NCBI GenBank assembly: GCA_035222895.1
Contig: JAVYIG010000166.1
Span: 744,001-808,000 of the forward strand
DNA from: Strongylocentrotus droebachiensis
Taxonomy: Eukaryota; Echinodermata; Echinoidea; Camarodonta; Strongylocentrotidae
Direction of reading: 5' to 3'
Length of the DNA: 64,000 bases
This document shows positions 10,979 through 22,771 of the stretch, piece by piece. The notes beneath the pieces are model-generated. The model was not told where the DNA came from and ran no database searches. It worked only from the letters and a program-made list of their open reading frames with translations. The translations under genes were made by a program, and so were the position numbers. Each line of letters opens with the position of its first letter. The stretch's first letter is position 1.

Positions 10979-11258
10979 CTTTGAAACCACAAACTGGACT
11001 TTATGGACAATGCTACCATCTTTGTGTAGAGTTGCCACTTCTTTGTTCATTTTCTGAAGAACGTGTTAAGAATATTATCAACAGGTACAATCAAGTTGTG
11101 GTATATGAACTGATCATAGCTTTCAAACCGCAAACTGGACTTTATGGACAATGCTACTATCTTTGTGTAGAGTTGCCACTTCATTGTTCATTTTCTGAAG
11201 AACTTGTTAAGAATATTATCAACAGGTACAAGTAAGTTGTGGTATATGAACTGATCAT
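10976..11258 (+). repeat. 141-bp tandem duplication at the CFAP210 stop codon and 3' UTR
   Basis: Two copies start at 10976 (TAGCTTTGAAACCACAAACT) and 11117 (TAGCTTTCAAACCGCAAACT) and stay about 95 percent alike by eye to GAACTGATCATA. The first copy begins exactly with the CFAP210 stop codon. Confidence 0.9.
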
Positions 11259-14184
11259 ATATCTTTTCTAAGAAGGATGAAGATAATTGCTAACCTGTTG
11301 ATTACTTCAGCAGTTGTGAATCTGCATATAGAAACTTGTAAATAGCAGAAAATCATATATGATGATGATAAATATATAGCTTAAGTATTGGTTTTCAAGA
11401 GGATTCGATGTGATGATGAATCACTTTTAGTAATGTTCAAGTCTTTCTTCCATATTCAATATGCCTTTTCTGTCAGGAACCGTCCTTTATATCAAAATAC
11501 TATGCATTCTATCAAAGGAAAGAGATCTCAATGTTAAAATTACAGGTCTGTATGATGAATTGTAGAAGTGTGCCTTCAAAAAATAGAAAGAAAAAGAAAA
11601 AAGGGCATTTCTAATTTATTTTTCATGGCAATGAAGTTCAATTGAACCCTATAGAAGCCCAACGATTGATGCATTGTATCTTAATCACGCTGTTACTTCA
11701 AACGTTTCAATGGCCTTCTTTAAGCCTTTATATTCCGTCCACTTTGTATTTTATATAATCATTTATCATATCCAACACGGTTGTTTTGTTGGCACGGCTA
11801 GCCATTCATATGGGAAGGAAACATTAAAAAAAGATTTGTCAGGCAATACAAAAACTACTTCCTTCAATGATTTATTATCTTTGGTTGATTTTTTTCTCAT
11901 TCCTATTGGCTTCATACAAAAATTGATGCAGTAAACTGCCTCAAAAATGCTGCAGCAAAATGGCATAATGCAGTTCACATTTATTTCCATATAATAAGTA
12001 ACATGAAGTTAAGTCAGGGGATTTTTGTTGTGCAAAGTAACTTTTTTTTCACCTCAACTTGTCCTTCGTTTTAATAACGTAAGATGTTTCTTATTTTGCT
12101 GTTAGCAGCTGTTTTGAGGCAGTGTTATGTGTCCTACACGAACAAGGCTGCAGTAATCATGTTTGCTTTGTATATGATGTCATGATTTTTTTTTTTTTTT
12201 TTTTTTCATCTTTAGTTTTCTTAGTTCACAAAATGTACAAGAAAGCTTGTGTAGTGACACTAATTAGTTAACTGTAAACATTAACAATTACCTGCAGATA
12301 AATTACTTAGTGAAATTGATGACTACAAATGACAATTTTTTTCTTCAGTATGGACAATTTTATTATTTCCCTGGATATTTATTACAGGGAAGCACATAGG
12401 TATATGTATATAAATACATGTACCATACTAGAACCAATCAAAAATTGCATATACAGTACATTACATGTTCTATAAATGAACATACACAATTAATACATTT
12501 TGTACAATTATTACATATTTTATAAATTAATTATCATAATACATTTTAAAAAAGCCTTCATCCATTATGTACAAATTTGTTCAGTTTTAAATTTGTAAAT
12601 ATTTATATTGAATTCATGTTGAATGTCACAAATAAATGTCTTGTGAAGGACAATATTGCAAAACAAAATCGCTGATTGTCATGTCTGTCTTAACAGGATA
12701 TATAATTTGATATAATACTTGGCTAAAAGTACTGGTACTATCTTATATAGTGAACAATGGATTCTCTTGGAGAGTAAAATACCTTTACAACAGTAAGCCC
12801 AACCATGGCATTCTGTCATCAATATTTGTCTTCATTTGTTTTGAAAATCCTTGCAGAAGTGTGTGTTACGTGACAACCCCTTTCACATTATATAATTTAA
12901 TTAAATTTCTGCCAAAATGTGTTGGTGTTCTCACATCACCAACACCAGCTTTCAACACCGAACTTAAAATCCCTCAATGTATTCATACATGTAAAATATA
13001 AGAAATCAGATTATTTTGTTCACCAAATGACTAGTGATACCAGTTCCATGACTAAGTAATTAATTTCTTTTCAAGAAAGCTCAATCTCCTTGGCATTCCA
13101 GACCCAAAAGTTTAACTGCCATTTTTTTCTTCTGCTTCTCTGATTTTCTATTATTTACATGTAGCTATGGGGTGTTAGAGGTATCTCCATTTCCCCCTTT
13201 TTTGGGTCATATAATGCAGCACAACTGGAAAGGCTCTTGGCCAAGTTATGAATGAAAATATAAAAAACATGCCCTTATATCTACACTTGATGAACATTTT
13301 TCCTCCTTAATATGGCTGACCTCCCCAGGGGACCCCCCCCCCCCAAAAAAAAAGCAAACATATCAAACAAACAAATCAAAACAAACATACAAGGAAAATA
13401 AAAGCCCAAATGCTGAACTATTAAAACTCTTTTAACATTCTATAAGAGCGATTTGGTTTAAAGTGCAGACGTTTCTATTAGACGTTCTACTCTTTTAAAA
13501 CCTGAGATAATATTACATCAAGTACTGGTGCTAAAAAGATCTTTTCAGGATTTCTCTAATAAAATTCTATTACTCGATATATTTCAACGCTGACACAGTA
13601 CTAAAGGAGTTGTTGAATATCTATAATATAAATATCTAACATGAATATAACCTATGATAGGATGAAACAGATATAATTTTACACCACATGCTATAAATAT
13701 ATGTATACTATCAAACAAAAATCAATTTTCAATCACAATTAATACTATCACATATGAATAAATGACGACCTGGCGATATACAAGCGTCCTTACTGACTTA
13801 TCAATTTTTGAGTTGCTATGTTCTGGACATCTGAGTCTATATAAAAAGAATATCTGTACTTTAATCTTTAAAAAAATCATTACTTTGCATAGAATATTGT
13901 TGATTAGTGGTAATAAATAATTATAAACAAACATTTGATTCACTTATTCCCTTTGCACAGTTTAAAACAAGACTGATTGATTAAATTTACAGGCAGGTCA
14001 GACACATGTCACGTTATGTAGTGGACCAAGCGAGTATTACCAAAACCATGGGACCATTCCCAGTTGGCAGATTATGTTCAAGGTTGGAAGGCAATATCAC
14101 ACCCCTTCCCCTTCTGATTGATGCATTGGTCAATGACACTCGCTCTTGTGACAATTTCTCTGCTTCAATTTCCTACACTAACCA
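11259..14184 (+). other. CFAP210 3' flank and intergenic sequence, no gene seen
   Basis: This is AT-rich sequence without credible coding exons. A candidate polyadenylation word AATAAA sits near 12632, so a long 3' UTR is possible. A poly-T run is at 12187-12206 and a poly-C/poly-A run at 13333-13352. No transposon with clear ends was recognised. Confidence 0.4.
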
Positions 14185-14380
14185 AAATCCAACTTCACCT
14201 CTGGAACCAACCCTAACCCTGACCCTTTACCAACTTCACCCCTAGAACCAACCCTATACCAACTTCACCCCTAGAACCAACCCTAACCCACTTAACCTCT
14301 AGAACCAACCCTAACCCTGACCCTATACCTCACAACCTAAAACCCAATCGCAACCCTAACAACAACCCTACACCTCAAAG
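14185..14380. repeat. Degenerate AACCCTAACCCTGACCC minisatellite
   Basis: CAACTTCACCCCTAGAACC blocks alternate with AACCCTAACCC and GACCCT words, about five irregular units. It resembles interstitial telomere-like sequence only in the CCCTAA words, and the unit is longer. Confidence 0.75.
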
Positions 14381-14503
14381 GAAATAAAGCTCTTATGGAT
14401 GTCACAGGAGCAAATGCCGGTTCTCCAATGCATCTGCTCAATATAACTTTAAAATGATCATTTATTGGATTGAATTGTCTTGGTATTTATACAAAGAATT
14501 CAA

Positions 14504-15353
14504 CCACAGAATATTGCTGATAGATATCTGTCTTTGAGTTGATCTGGTAGAAGATTGTTTCAACAACAACAAAAAAGAAGAGAATTGCTCCAATTTCTAA
14601 TTGATCCTGAATATTCTTTTACATTGCACGCGATATATTACATACTGGTACATCAGCAGGTTCTCATGCTGACAGTGTGGCGTTACGTACACATTTGTAG
14701 CAACCAAAACAAAATTTTCCTTCCCCTTCGTTTTTTTTTTTTGCAGGTTGAATCATATTGACGGGCTGAGGGTTACATTAACAAAAAATATTTAAAAATA
14801 CAGAGCATGGGGAACGGGCACAGTCAAAATTTCCCTTGTACCATTGAAAATAAAAATAAAATGATTGTACTAGCTTCAGCCTTCAACATCTTTAAACATT
14901 TATAAACAATACTATTACAGTGCTTAGAAACATTAGTATCATTATTTTATCACCTGACGAAGTGTTGCAGCGGCGCACGAAACGTCGTGATCTTTTGATC
15001 CCTTGTTGACCATACATTGCAAGAAAAACAAATATCACTAGCGATATTATTTTTGATACTATATCCGCAAAGAGTAATATATTAAGCATTAGTACTAAGC
15101 ACCATATAAATATTACTTATTATTATTATTGTTAAAAACACACATCATCATGGCACTAAAAGAAAAATTTGTTAATCAACAATATAAAAGTCATAAAAAA
15201 CATACAAAAACACCGACATTATTGCACCTTCTATGATATGATTTAAAAAAACATGAACATGAACATTTCACATATATGGCACATGCTTACGACAGAATAT
15301 TATTACTGATATCTGTCTTTGAGTTGATCTTGTAGAAGATGGTTTCAACCACT
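14504..15353. repeat. Pair of 60-bp direct repeats flanking the ribozyme-like motif
   Basis: TATCTGTCTTTGAGTTGATC followed by TGGTAGAAGATTGTTTCAAC near 14525-14563 recurs as the same text with single differences near 15311-15350. The two lie about 790 bp apart with the hammerhead-like motif between them. Confidence 0.7.
14949..14991 (+). ncRNA. Hammerhead-ribozyme-like motif (type I, very short helix III)
   Basis: In order: ATCAC (helix I, 14949-14953), CTGACGA core (14954-14960), a hairpin whose GTGT/GCAC ends can pair (14962-14978), GAAA (14979-14982), C-GTC cleavage triplet (14983-14986) and GTGAT (14987-14991), the exact complement of the first ATCAC. Helix III would be only the self-complementary ACGT, a layout known for dimer-acting hammerheads in Penelope-like retroelements. 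One irregularity is an extra A at 14961 between the core and helix II. No Penelope-type protein is seen nearby, so this would be a remnant. Cleavage activity is not shown. Confidence 0.5.
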
Positions 15354-15704
15354 CCAGCAAAGCATAGAGTCGAGGCTAATGCATATCATTGACCTCTAGC
15401 ACTGCATACTTGCTGAGAGGCAGATATAACACACAAATACACACTATTGCATACTAATGCACACAATAAAACTGATGTGGCTGATCGTCAAATTTGACAC
15501 TAGACTTACAACTTGAATTTTTGAATTATTCTTTTTAACATCAGTAAGTTGAAAAAAATGTATTTTACTGCTATTTAGTTGTCATCAATTGTCACTAAAA
15601 GTACCGATTTTGAGTGAAATCAGTTGACTTTTGTACAGTGGTGTTTGAAATGTGTGGTTTCACTGAACACAACAAAAAAGAAGAGAAAATCAAGCAAGAG
15701 GTCT

Positions 15705-15768
15705 TCATGCGCCTTTCACTAACTTGCCTTTGGCGTTGTGCACGTAGAGACAGTCATCTACAAAGTAA
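15705..15768 (-). CDS. PGAP3: PGAP3 last coding exon (64 nt)
   Basis: An acceptor TTTCATTATGCAG precedes one base that completes the split Ser codon, then 20 codons containing YFVDDCLYVHNAKGK and the stop TGA at 15707-15705. The EDD/DDCLY pattern matches the C-terminal tail after the last membrane segment of PGAP3. It is too short to be found as an open reading frame. Confidence 0.85.
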
Positions 15769-16675
15769 CTGCATAATGAAAGGAAGAAACAATGGAGACC
15801 ATACTAAAACATTGAAGTAATATACATGAGGATATCATATCAAAACAATTCTATACAAAAAAATGGTTCAATTTATACAATACATGTATATCTAAAAAAG
15901 TTTATTTTCTTCAGTTCCAGACCACAGTTACTATAGTAAAGGTCCCCTTTGAATTCATCTAAAAATTACCCTGTCAATTTTGCTCTAGATTTAATATTTC
16001 TAAAGTGTTAAAGGTACTATGTCCCTTTTGCAGCCAACCTCAAATTCTGTGGAACTTTGCAGGAATTATGAATATGTCATGTATGTCCTATCTGTGAAAT
16101 TTAAACGTTAGCAGTGTCCTCATATTCGAATTATGCAAGGAAACCCGTTTACTTGCTAGACTTCACTGTCAGACACTATTGAGTGACTGACTGGCTTTTT
16201 TTCTTCTTTGGTAATAACATACATGAAAAGAGTTGTAAAGGGTACATGAGCATTTGTCGATTTGACAACTAATAGTCATTATTTTCCCACTTGAAGACAT
16301 TTTCAATCCCCACCTTTTTTAGGGAAGTTTTAAACAAGTATAATCTTTCAAATGCAGTTGGAATTTAACTTTTTCATTTTTTTGGCCTGCAAATGGGACA
16401 TTGTACCTTTAAGAGCCCCAAATTCGTCAAAACTTGATGGCATATTTTTACTTAAATTGTATCGTAATGTGAACGAGGATGTCATTTATGACATACATCT
16501 GCAAAGATTCCTGCAGTAGAGTGTATACATATAGTAGAAGCGCTATATAAATGGACCTATTACTATTAAAATACAGATAATACTGAGATAATAAAGAGAA
16601 AGAGAGACAAAAAGAGAAAAGGAGAGACAAGAAAGAAAGAGAGAGAAAGAGAGACAAGAGAGAAAAAGAGAGACA

Positions 16676-16706
<31 letters not shown>

Positions 16707-16839
16707 AAGAGAGAAAGAGAGACAAGAAAGAAAGAGAGAGAAAGAGAGAGAAAGAAAGAGAGAAAGAAAGAGAGAAATAAAGAGAGAGAGAAAGAGAGAA
16801 GGAGAAAGAAAGAGAAAGAAAGAGAGAGAAAGAGAGACA

Positions 16840-16874
<35 letters not shown>

Positions 16875-19800
16875 ACAAAACTGTGTTTCTCAAAAACCTA
16901 CCTTGCATAAAGAATAACTAGTGGGATCGTGCTTGCATGCCACAGAGAGTGTGCATCGAACGTCCACCAGAAGGGAGGAAAGTCTAACACCTCCAGCAAG
17001 ATACACAGATTGATGCTAACAATGGAAGCAATGGCCTTCCAGAGATAGGGCTGTTCTTTTATATGCCAGGCGCTCCACATCACCATTACAGCAAAATTTA
17101 GCATGGCTGTATCATGGAGAGAGAGAGAGAGAGGGGGGGGGGGGAGGGAGGGGAGGGGAGATAGAGGGGGAGGGGGGGGGGGAGATAGAAAGGGAATGGG
17201 GAGGGGAGGGGTGAGAGGGATAGAGAGTGGAGAGGAAGGGAGGGGGAAATGTAAGACAAGAGAAAGAGAACAAAAAATACAGGATTTAGATCACTCTCTT
17301 AAAGGTACTATGTCCCATTTGCAGGCCAAAAAAATGAAACGTTAAATTCCAACTGCATTTGAAAGATAATACTTATTTAGAACTTCCCTAAAAAAGGTGG
17401 GGCTTGAAATTGTCTTCAAGTGGGAAAATAATGACTATTAGTTGTCAAATTGACTTTAGGGCTATAGAGCCCAAAAGTAATAGTCTTGATTTTCAGACAA
17501 TAGTACTGAATGGTCATACGTTTTATGCTGCGCAAAGATTCGATCAGTTTAATCTTGGCCATCACAAGAAGTGGGTTATTGATGTAGACAAATGCTCATG
17601 TACCCTTTACAACTATTTTCATGTATGTTATTACCAAAGAAGAAAAAAGCCAGTCAGTCACTCAATAGTGTCTGACAGTGAAGTCTAGCAAGTAAACGGG
17701 TTTCCTTGCATAATTTGAATATGAGGACACTGCTAACGTTTAAATTTCACAGATAGGACATACATGACATATTCATAATTCCTGCAAAGTTCTACAGAAT
17801 TTGAGGTTGGCTGCAAAAGGGACATAGTACCTTTAACCTATTAGCAACAAGAGATTTTGTAAAAAAATTGCAAATTACTGAAATTTTTTTGGCGACAAAA
17901 AAGTGTGGTTAATACAACGTTAATTACGGTATATATAAATTTACCTGTTCCGATATTGACTTTCATATTCCAACCGTAGTTGAAGTCAACAAAAGCCAGA
18001 TGGCAGATGTGTTTGAGGTAGAAAACAGAGGAAACAGCCGTGATTCCTAGGGCCACTTTCATGTTCAGACTGTTGTCCTTGACAGCAAAGACTCTGCAAA
18101 CACACACAGAGAAAGAAAGATTAAGATTTGACATCAATCTTTGACAAAGGTTCACCTGAGCTACCGATTAAATTTGACAACTTTTTAAATTTCAAATGCT
18201 ACGTGTTGTCAAACTAAGTCCAAATCGATTTCAACATTTAAGGTACATGTAATGCAAAGTTTAGGAAAATTTTGAAAATTGAATGGATAGTAAATTTAGC
18301 CCCTAAAACACTTCTGCTTTCAAGAAATTTGGTGCTCCTGGTAAATTTCAAATAGCAACTAAGGCCTTTTCATGGTAGCTGCGACAATGAAAATCTCAGA
18401 ATATGCAGTTCTGATATTTAATTCGCAAACGGGAATAGCAAATCGGTTGATTGTAGTCAAGTAAAATTGTTTTAAAGCTAAAGTAATATCAGTCTTGAGA
18501 GGGAGCTATAAAACATAAAGAGTTTATTGTTTACAATTTCAACACCGTAGACTTAGACTCGATTTCAACTGCGACAACGATCATTGAACAATGTAAAATC
18601 ACATATGCTTCCATTATGTTCATTTGAACCAAATTCATGACCCAATACCAAAACTTTGTATTACCTTTACCATACACTGTAATTTGTGTCCATTGGTGAA
18701 GGTTAACACAGGTCAACTTTGGAATTTGTCGAGCAATAATAATAATTCACATGGATTCTAATTACTGGTATTTAAAGATCTTAAGTCTCTATTAAAGCAC
18801 TATATCATTACTCTAATCGTTGGATTTCTGCTGAAATTAAAAGAATGAGTGATGATATTAACTTCATCTATCCTTACCTAACTAATGATGTTATTAAGCT
18901 GCACATGACAATAGAATACGCACAAAAATAGTCCATTTTCTGAAAACAAAACAGACAAAATGAATAAATTATAGTATTACACTTCTAGATTCAGCATACC
19001 ATTGAACAATAGCATGGTTGTAAAAGTAATTCATTGTTTCTTAAATTTGGCTTGAAAGTTTTTAAAAAGGGTTAAAGGTAAACCTATACCAGTTTTAGAA
19101 ATGCCCCCCTCTCAAAAAATGAAATGGAAGCTCTTATTACCAATCATGTGAAAGAATGTTTTGACTGATACGTGATGATACAAATTTTGCCGGTGAACTG
19201 CCTACCAATTGGTATATTTGGTTAATTATCATATCTATCCGGCGTGGATAGATATCGCGTAGTCCCATATACATCTTTCTTTGTACAGTGTTTGTAACTT
19301 TACCAAGACTGGGCCAAATTTCTTATCATTTTGATGATTCCAGAACCTTGCAGTACACACCAATACTTATATACTAGATGATCAACCTTTTCTGATCGAT
19401 TCCACAATGTTTCTTTCACAATGCAATCGCATGACGAGAACTGGTCTTTACCTTTAACTGTTGAGATAGGGGAGTAAAATCAGTTAATTTGCTATCAATA
19501 ATAGTCATTCTATTCATGCCATGGACATACATAACCTTAGGATCATCATCTCTTACTGCCACTGACTCTTATTTTCAACATACAATTCAAAGGTTAAGTA
19601 GTAGTTCAGTGCCTTTAATGAGTAAATTAAAACAGACAAGTATGACTGTTGTCAAACTACAGATATGTAAGCCTCCTGCAATATTGTACAATTTAAAGGT
19701 GTCTATTTCCCTAGTTGAACAGGAAAGAAGAAAACATACCTCAGTCCAGGGTAAATCTCTGGAGTGAAAAACAGTTGACCAAATCCAGGCATTTATAGCA

Positions 19801-21254
19801 ATCTGTTGAAAAGAGAATAAAAACCAAAATGAAAGCTCATTAAAGGGAAATCCAACCTTGATAGCAAACTACTAAAGAGCAAAGCAGAAGTTTTGAAAAG
19901 TTGAGTGGTGAAACTTTGCATGAAATTGTACCCCCCAAAAGTTGTGTATTTTTGAAAGTTGTAATCACTACAGGTATGGGCTCTTCAAATTGGCGTAATC
20001 TGTATTGTATCTGTGATGTAGTTGCAGACAACTTTCCCTTTTTGTTCCAACACACAAAATGTATAACTCCGGGGGGTCTTTTCTCTTTAGAGGACCTATT
20101 ATAATATGCTAATATATCTTGAGTAGTGCCCAAAATGAGAAGGCATTTAGGAGATAAACAGAAACTAATGATATTTGTTATCTGCGACTACGCCACAATC
20201 CACTGACCAAAATGCCAATTTGAGATTCGCATAGGCTTAGTGTTCTCGTATTTCAAACATTCATAACCACTCTGCTACTGTACTTACCCCACCCTGTGCT
20301 AGACCAACATAATACATTGGTGCAGTATGTGGCACCCTCTTCCTCAGCTGGTAAATATAGAAGACGTGAGCTAAACCATTGCCAATGGAGAAGATGACTG
20401 ATGCTGGTTCCTGAATTCCAAATACCCTGATAAAGGGCCACTGAAAAATGAAAATAAAATACATTGCTTTACCTAAATAAATATCGAAGTTTGTCTTATT
20501 TTTATTTTTGTAAAACAAAATAAATAACCATTCAAAAAGTTTTAAGAAAATGTACCTACTGTGTTTGACAAATCATTTCCATTTAGAATCTTTCCTTGAA
20601 TAATGTGTGGTTGTGACTCAAATGGAAGCCCTTAGACAGAAAACCTAGCAAAAAGGGTTTAGTTAGTATTTGATTGCCTCGAGCATCACTGCATGACAGA
20701 TTAAAGCCATAATCATCCCCATCTTCCTCCTCCTCCTCCTTCTTTTTTTTCTCCTTCTTCTTCCACTTCTTCCTCTTCCACTTCTTCCTCTTCCTCTTCT
20801 ACCTCTTCCTCTTCCTCTTCCTTTTCCTCATTCTTCTTTCTCCTTCTCCATTCTCAGCCCCAGTCTGAATGAGTTTATCTTGATCACTAATCATCACTAA
20901 TGCACTACAACACACATGTAGTGAGTTATTCTTTTTATTTACCTTCCCATAAAACTGGGGAATGTCAGAAATTGGGGTACCCTTCTGGCGCAAATGATCG
21001 ACCGTCATCCACATGGACAGGTAGCGACACTCGTGTTTGCAGTCCCACCCAAGCATCCACAGCTCAAAGGGTTGGTTCTCGTAGAAGCTCTCCAGCTGCT
21101 GAGGGGTGCTACAGTCCTGATTGAGGCACGAGCGAAGAAGGTGCATGTGCACCTTATGCCGGTCACCGGCTGAAGCAAGGACATGGTCTAGATGACAGAG
21201 GATGACTAGAATGAGGATGAGAGAGTAGGAATAGGTCCTCCAAGTAGAATTCAT
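15705..21254 (-). CDS. PGAP3: PGAP3 (Per1-like), GPI-anchor fatty-acid remodelling enzyme, 7 coding exons
   Basis: Coding exons, 5' to 3' on the minus strand: 21254-20943, 20440-20288, 19802-19740, 18939-18878, 18093-17945, 17106-16902 and 15768-15705. All junctions are GT-AG with matching phases, giving 335 aa (human is about 320). Residues 1-27 are a hydrophobic signal peptide, followed by a Cys-rich luminal domain (GWDCKHECRY). The later exons form several membrane segments. Family-conserved residues are present: WSTVFH with Ser164 and His168, KMDYFCA with Asp179, LDFPPFWW, and DAHSLWH with Asp297, His299 and His303, the pattern of the CREST putative hydrolases. PGAP3 is known to remove an unsaturated acyl chain from GPI-anchored proteins in the Golgi. 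The neighbour AVL9 diverges from the same promoter region. Confidence 0.93.
16008..16412 (+). mobile_element. TTAA-bounded MITE, family B, PGAP3 last intron
   Basis: It starts TTAAAGGTACTATGTCCC and ends GGGACATTGTACCTTTAA; the inverted ends extend into CTTTTGCAGCC / GGCCTGCAAAT. A second copy in opposite orientation is at 17299-17836. Confidence 0.85.
16590..16875. repeat. GA/GAAA microsatellite
   Basis: About 290 bp of impure GAGAAA and GACAAGAGA repeats. It ends about 30 bp below the donor of PGAP3 exon 6 (16902). Reading frames through it are low-complexity artefacts. Confidence 0.95.
17115..17262. repeat. GAGAGG/poly-G rich tract
   Basis: This impure G/A tract contains several runs of nine or more G. 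It begins just beyond the acceptor of PGAP3 exon 6, so that exon is sandwiched between two purine tracts. Confidence 0.9.
17299..17836 (-). mobile_element. TTAA-bounded MITE, family B, carrying a 130-bp insertion
   Basis: It starts TTAAAGGTACTATGTCCC and ends GGGACATAGTACCTTTAA. It matches 16008-16412 in reverse orientation, except for about 130 extra bases (about 17456-17590) between GTCAAATTGACT and ACAAATGCTCATGT. Confidence 0.85.
19072..19457 (+). mobile_element. TTAA-bounded MITE, family A, PGAP3 intron 3
   Basis: It starts TTAAAGGTAAACCTATACCA and ends ACTGGTCTTTACCTTTAA. The body matches 36226 and 50877 (AAATGGAAGCTCTTATTACC, GTAGTCCCATATACATCTTT, ATCAACCTTTTCTGATCGAT) with more divergence. 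Confidence 0.85.
19841..20272 (+). mobile_element. TTAAAGGGAAATCCAACC-type repeat, PGAP3 intron 2
   Basis: It opens TTAAAGGGAAATCCAACC and contains TTTTTGAAAGTTGTAATCAC, AACACACAAAATGTATAAC and GGTCTTTTCTCTTTAGAGGA, all shared with about 39740-40250. That relative ends GGATTGCCCTTTAA. The right end here stops about 15 bp from the PGAP3 exon 2 donor and lacks the matching TIR. Confidence 0.65.
20720..20840. repeat. CTT/CTC pyrimidine microsatellite
   Basis: This is an impure CTTCCTCTTCCACTTCTTCC tract in PGAP3 intron 1, about 100 bp below the exon 1 donor. Confidence 0.9.
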
Positions 21255-21318
21255 GGCTGCTCTTCAGGTCTTCATCTCTTGCAACAGATCATACATGTAC
21301 ATGTATGTAACTGAGATT

Positions 21319-22771
21319 CTGAGAAAGAAGAAATAAAATTAATAAAATAATCCAAATTATTCACATTTATTCCTAAGAACAGCCTAGCCCGTTAGACTTC
21401 ATGCATTGTAGGAAGGGACTTAGTGAACATTACACAAACAAATACTGAAAAAATATATAAAATGGTTAAAAATCAACTACAACCATGACAGGAAAAAATC
21501 ACATTAAAAATCCGAACAAAACACACATAAAAAAAAAAACATGAAAGGCATGAACACACAATTTTCATCTCTATAGACTATTATAAGAAATAAAAATCAA
21601 GATATATTTTTGGATAAAACAATTTAAAACAGTTGAGGAAACTCTAATCTAACTATTATTATTATTATTTTTAGATCTAGAAGTAATCTTATTTAAATAA
21701 AAGTTATTCAATAGGGCACAAACAAAAAACACTTAAAAAACTCAAACTATTTTTAGTATCATACATGAAATAAAAAAAAATACTCTTCACCACCATCATG
21801 TTCTTCTACACTTTTCTTTATCTCCTTTTTAAATAAAAATGAGTTTGGGAGATCAAATAATAATAAGAAATAAAAATGTTAAAGTTAAATATTATTTTTA
21901 ACAATTTACTCATTCAAGTTCAGTTCATTAATTTGATGTCATTTAATATGAATGTCTTTATATATTGTATTTTACACTTGTAAAACATTGCCCAATTCAG
22001 CCTTGTAGGCCGTGATGCATTGTTGTTCTTTTATTTTCAATAAAACCATTATCAATTCAATTCAAAAGTATTGAAACTGTATTTTTAATGAATGAGTGCA
22101 GCGCTATGTAACTGCAAGGAAAAGGCGCTATATCAAATATCTTTTGGATTGGATTGGATTGAGTGCACAGACATCATTGGACATGGACACTTGCTTTATT
22201 TTTGCAGTGTCCAAAGGAGTTGAACTCATTTTCAAATAATATTAATACAATAATTCTTGTGCCTTTAATTTTAAGTATAACAGTTTAACTTAAGCACAAT
22301 ACTGACTTTCTAGAAAATATTGTCTAGAAATCTAGACTTAGTTAAGAAGTTAAGAATATTATGCAAATGACATTTGTATGATTTATGAATTATAATAAAA
22401 GTAAAACAGTCTTCTTGAATCTTCACAAATTGTTGGCACTCCCAGATCTAGACTAGACTCTAGTCCTACTTTTAAGTTTAGAGTATTTCATCTACCCACC
22501 ACCTGTACTAAGTGCGGGTAACTCTATCGAACTAATCATACACAATTCACAAGGTGTCATACATGCTACAGATCTACAGAACTTCCGAATTCAGAATTCG
22601 CTCACGTTGAACTGGGTAGGTGGGACTACACGTTACATGTTAAGACTTAAACTAGTACGAATAATATACAAAAGATCTTTACAGCAGGAATTGAAAGACT
22701 CGTTTTGAATATCCATATAATCCACAGCCCTGGGCAATGAAAAATTACAATAAAAGAGGCAACATATTTAC
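21319..22771 (-). other. Putative PGAP3 5'-UTR intron
   Basis: On the minus strand a donor CTCCAG-GTAAAT lies at 22772/22771 and a pyrimidine-rich acceptor CTTTCTCAG at 21319. A leader exon above 22772 would join 64 nt ahead of the PGAP3 start codon. The interval holds a LINE tail (about 21960-22075) and a TTGGATTGGATTGG-tailed repeat end (about 22080-22160). This is inference from splice signals. Confidence 0.4.
21960..22075 (+). mobile_element. 3' tail of a non-LTR element
   Basis: AAAACATTGCCCAATTCAG, then a terminal TTTTATTTTCAATAAAACC and a TTCAATTCAA microsatellite tail, typical of LINE 3' ends. No ORF remains. Confidence 0.45.

Noticed and set aside
13722-13943. Membrane-like 73-aa minus-strand frame
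   Set aside because: AT-rich chance frame without conserved motif or splice context.
14185-14380. Interstitial telomere repeat
   Set aside because: CCCTAA words occur, but the unit is longer and irregular with no run of pure TTAGGG.
16448-16908. Phe/Leu/Ser-rich minus-strand frames
   Set aside because: Low-complexity translation of a GA microsatellite; only the PGAP3 exon at its edge is real.
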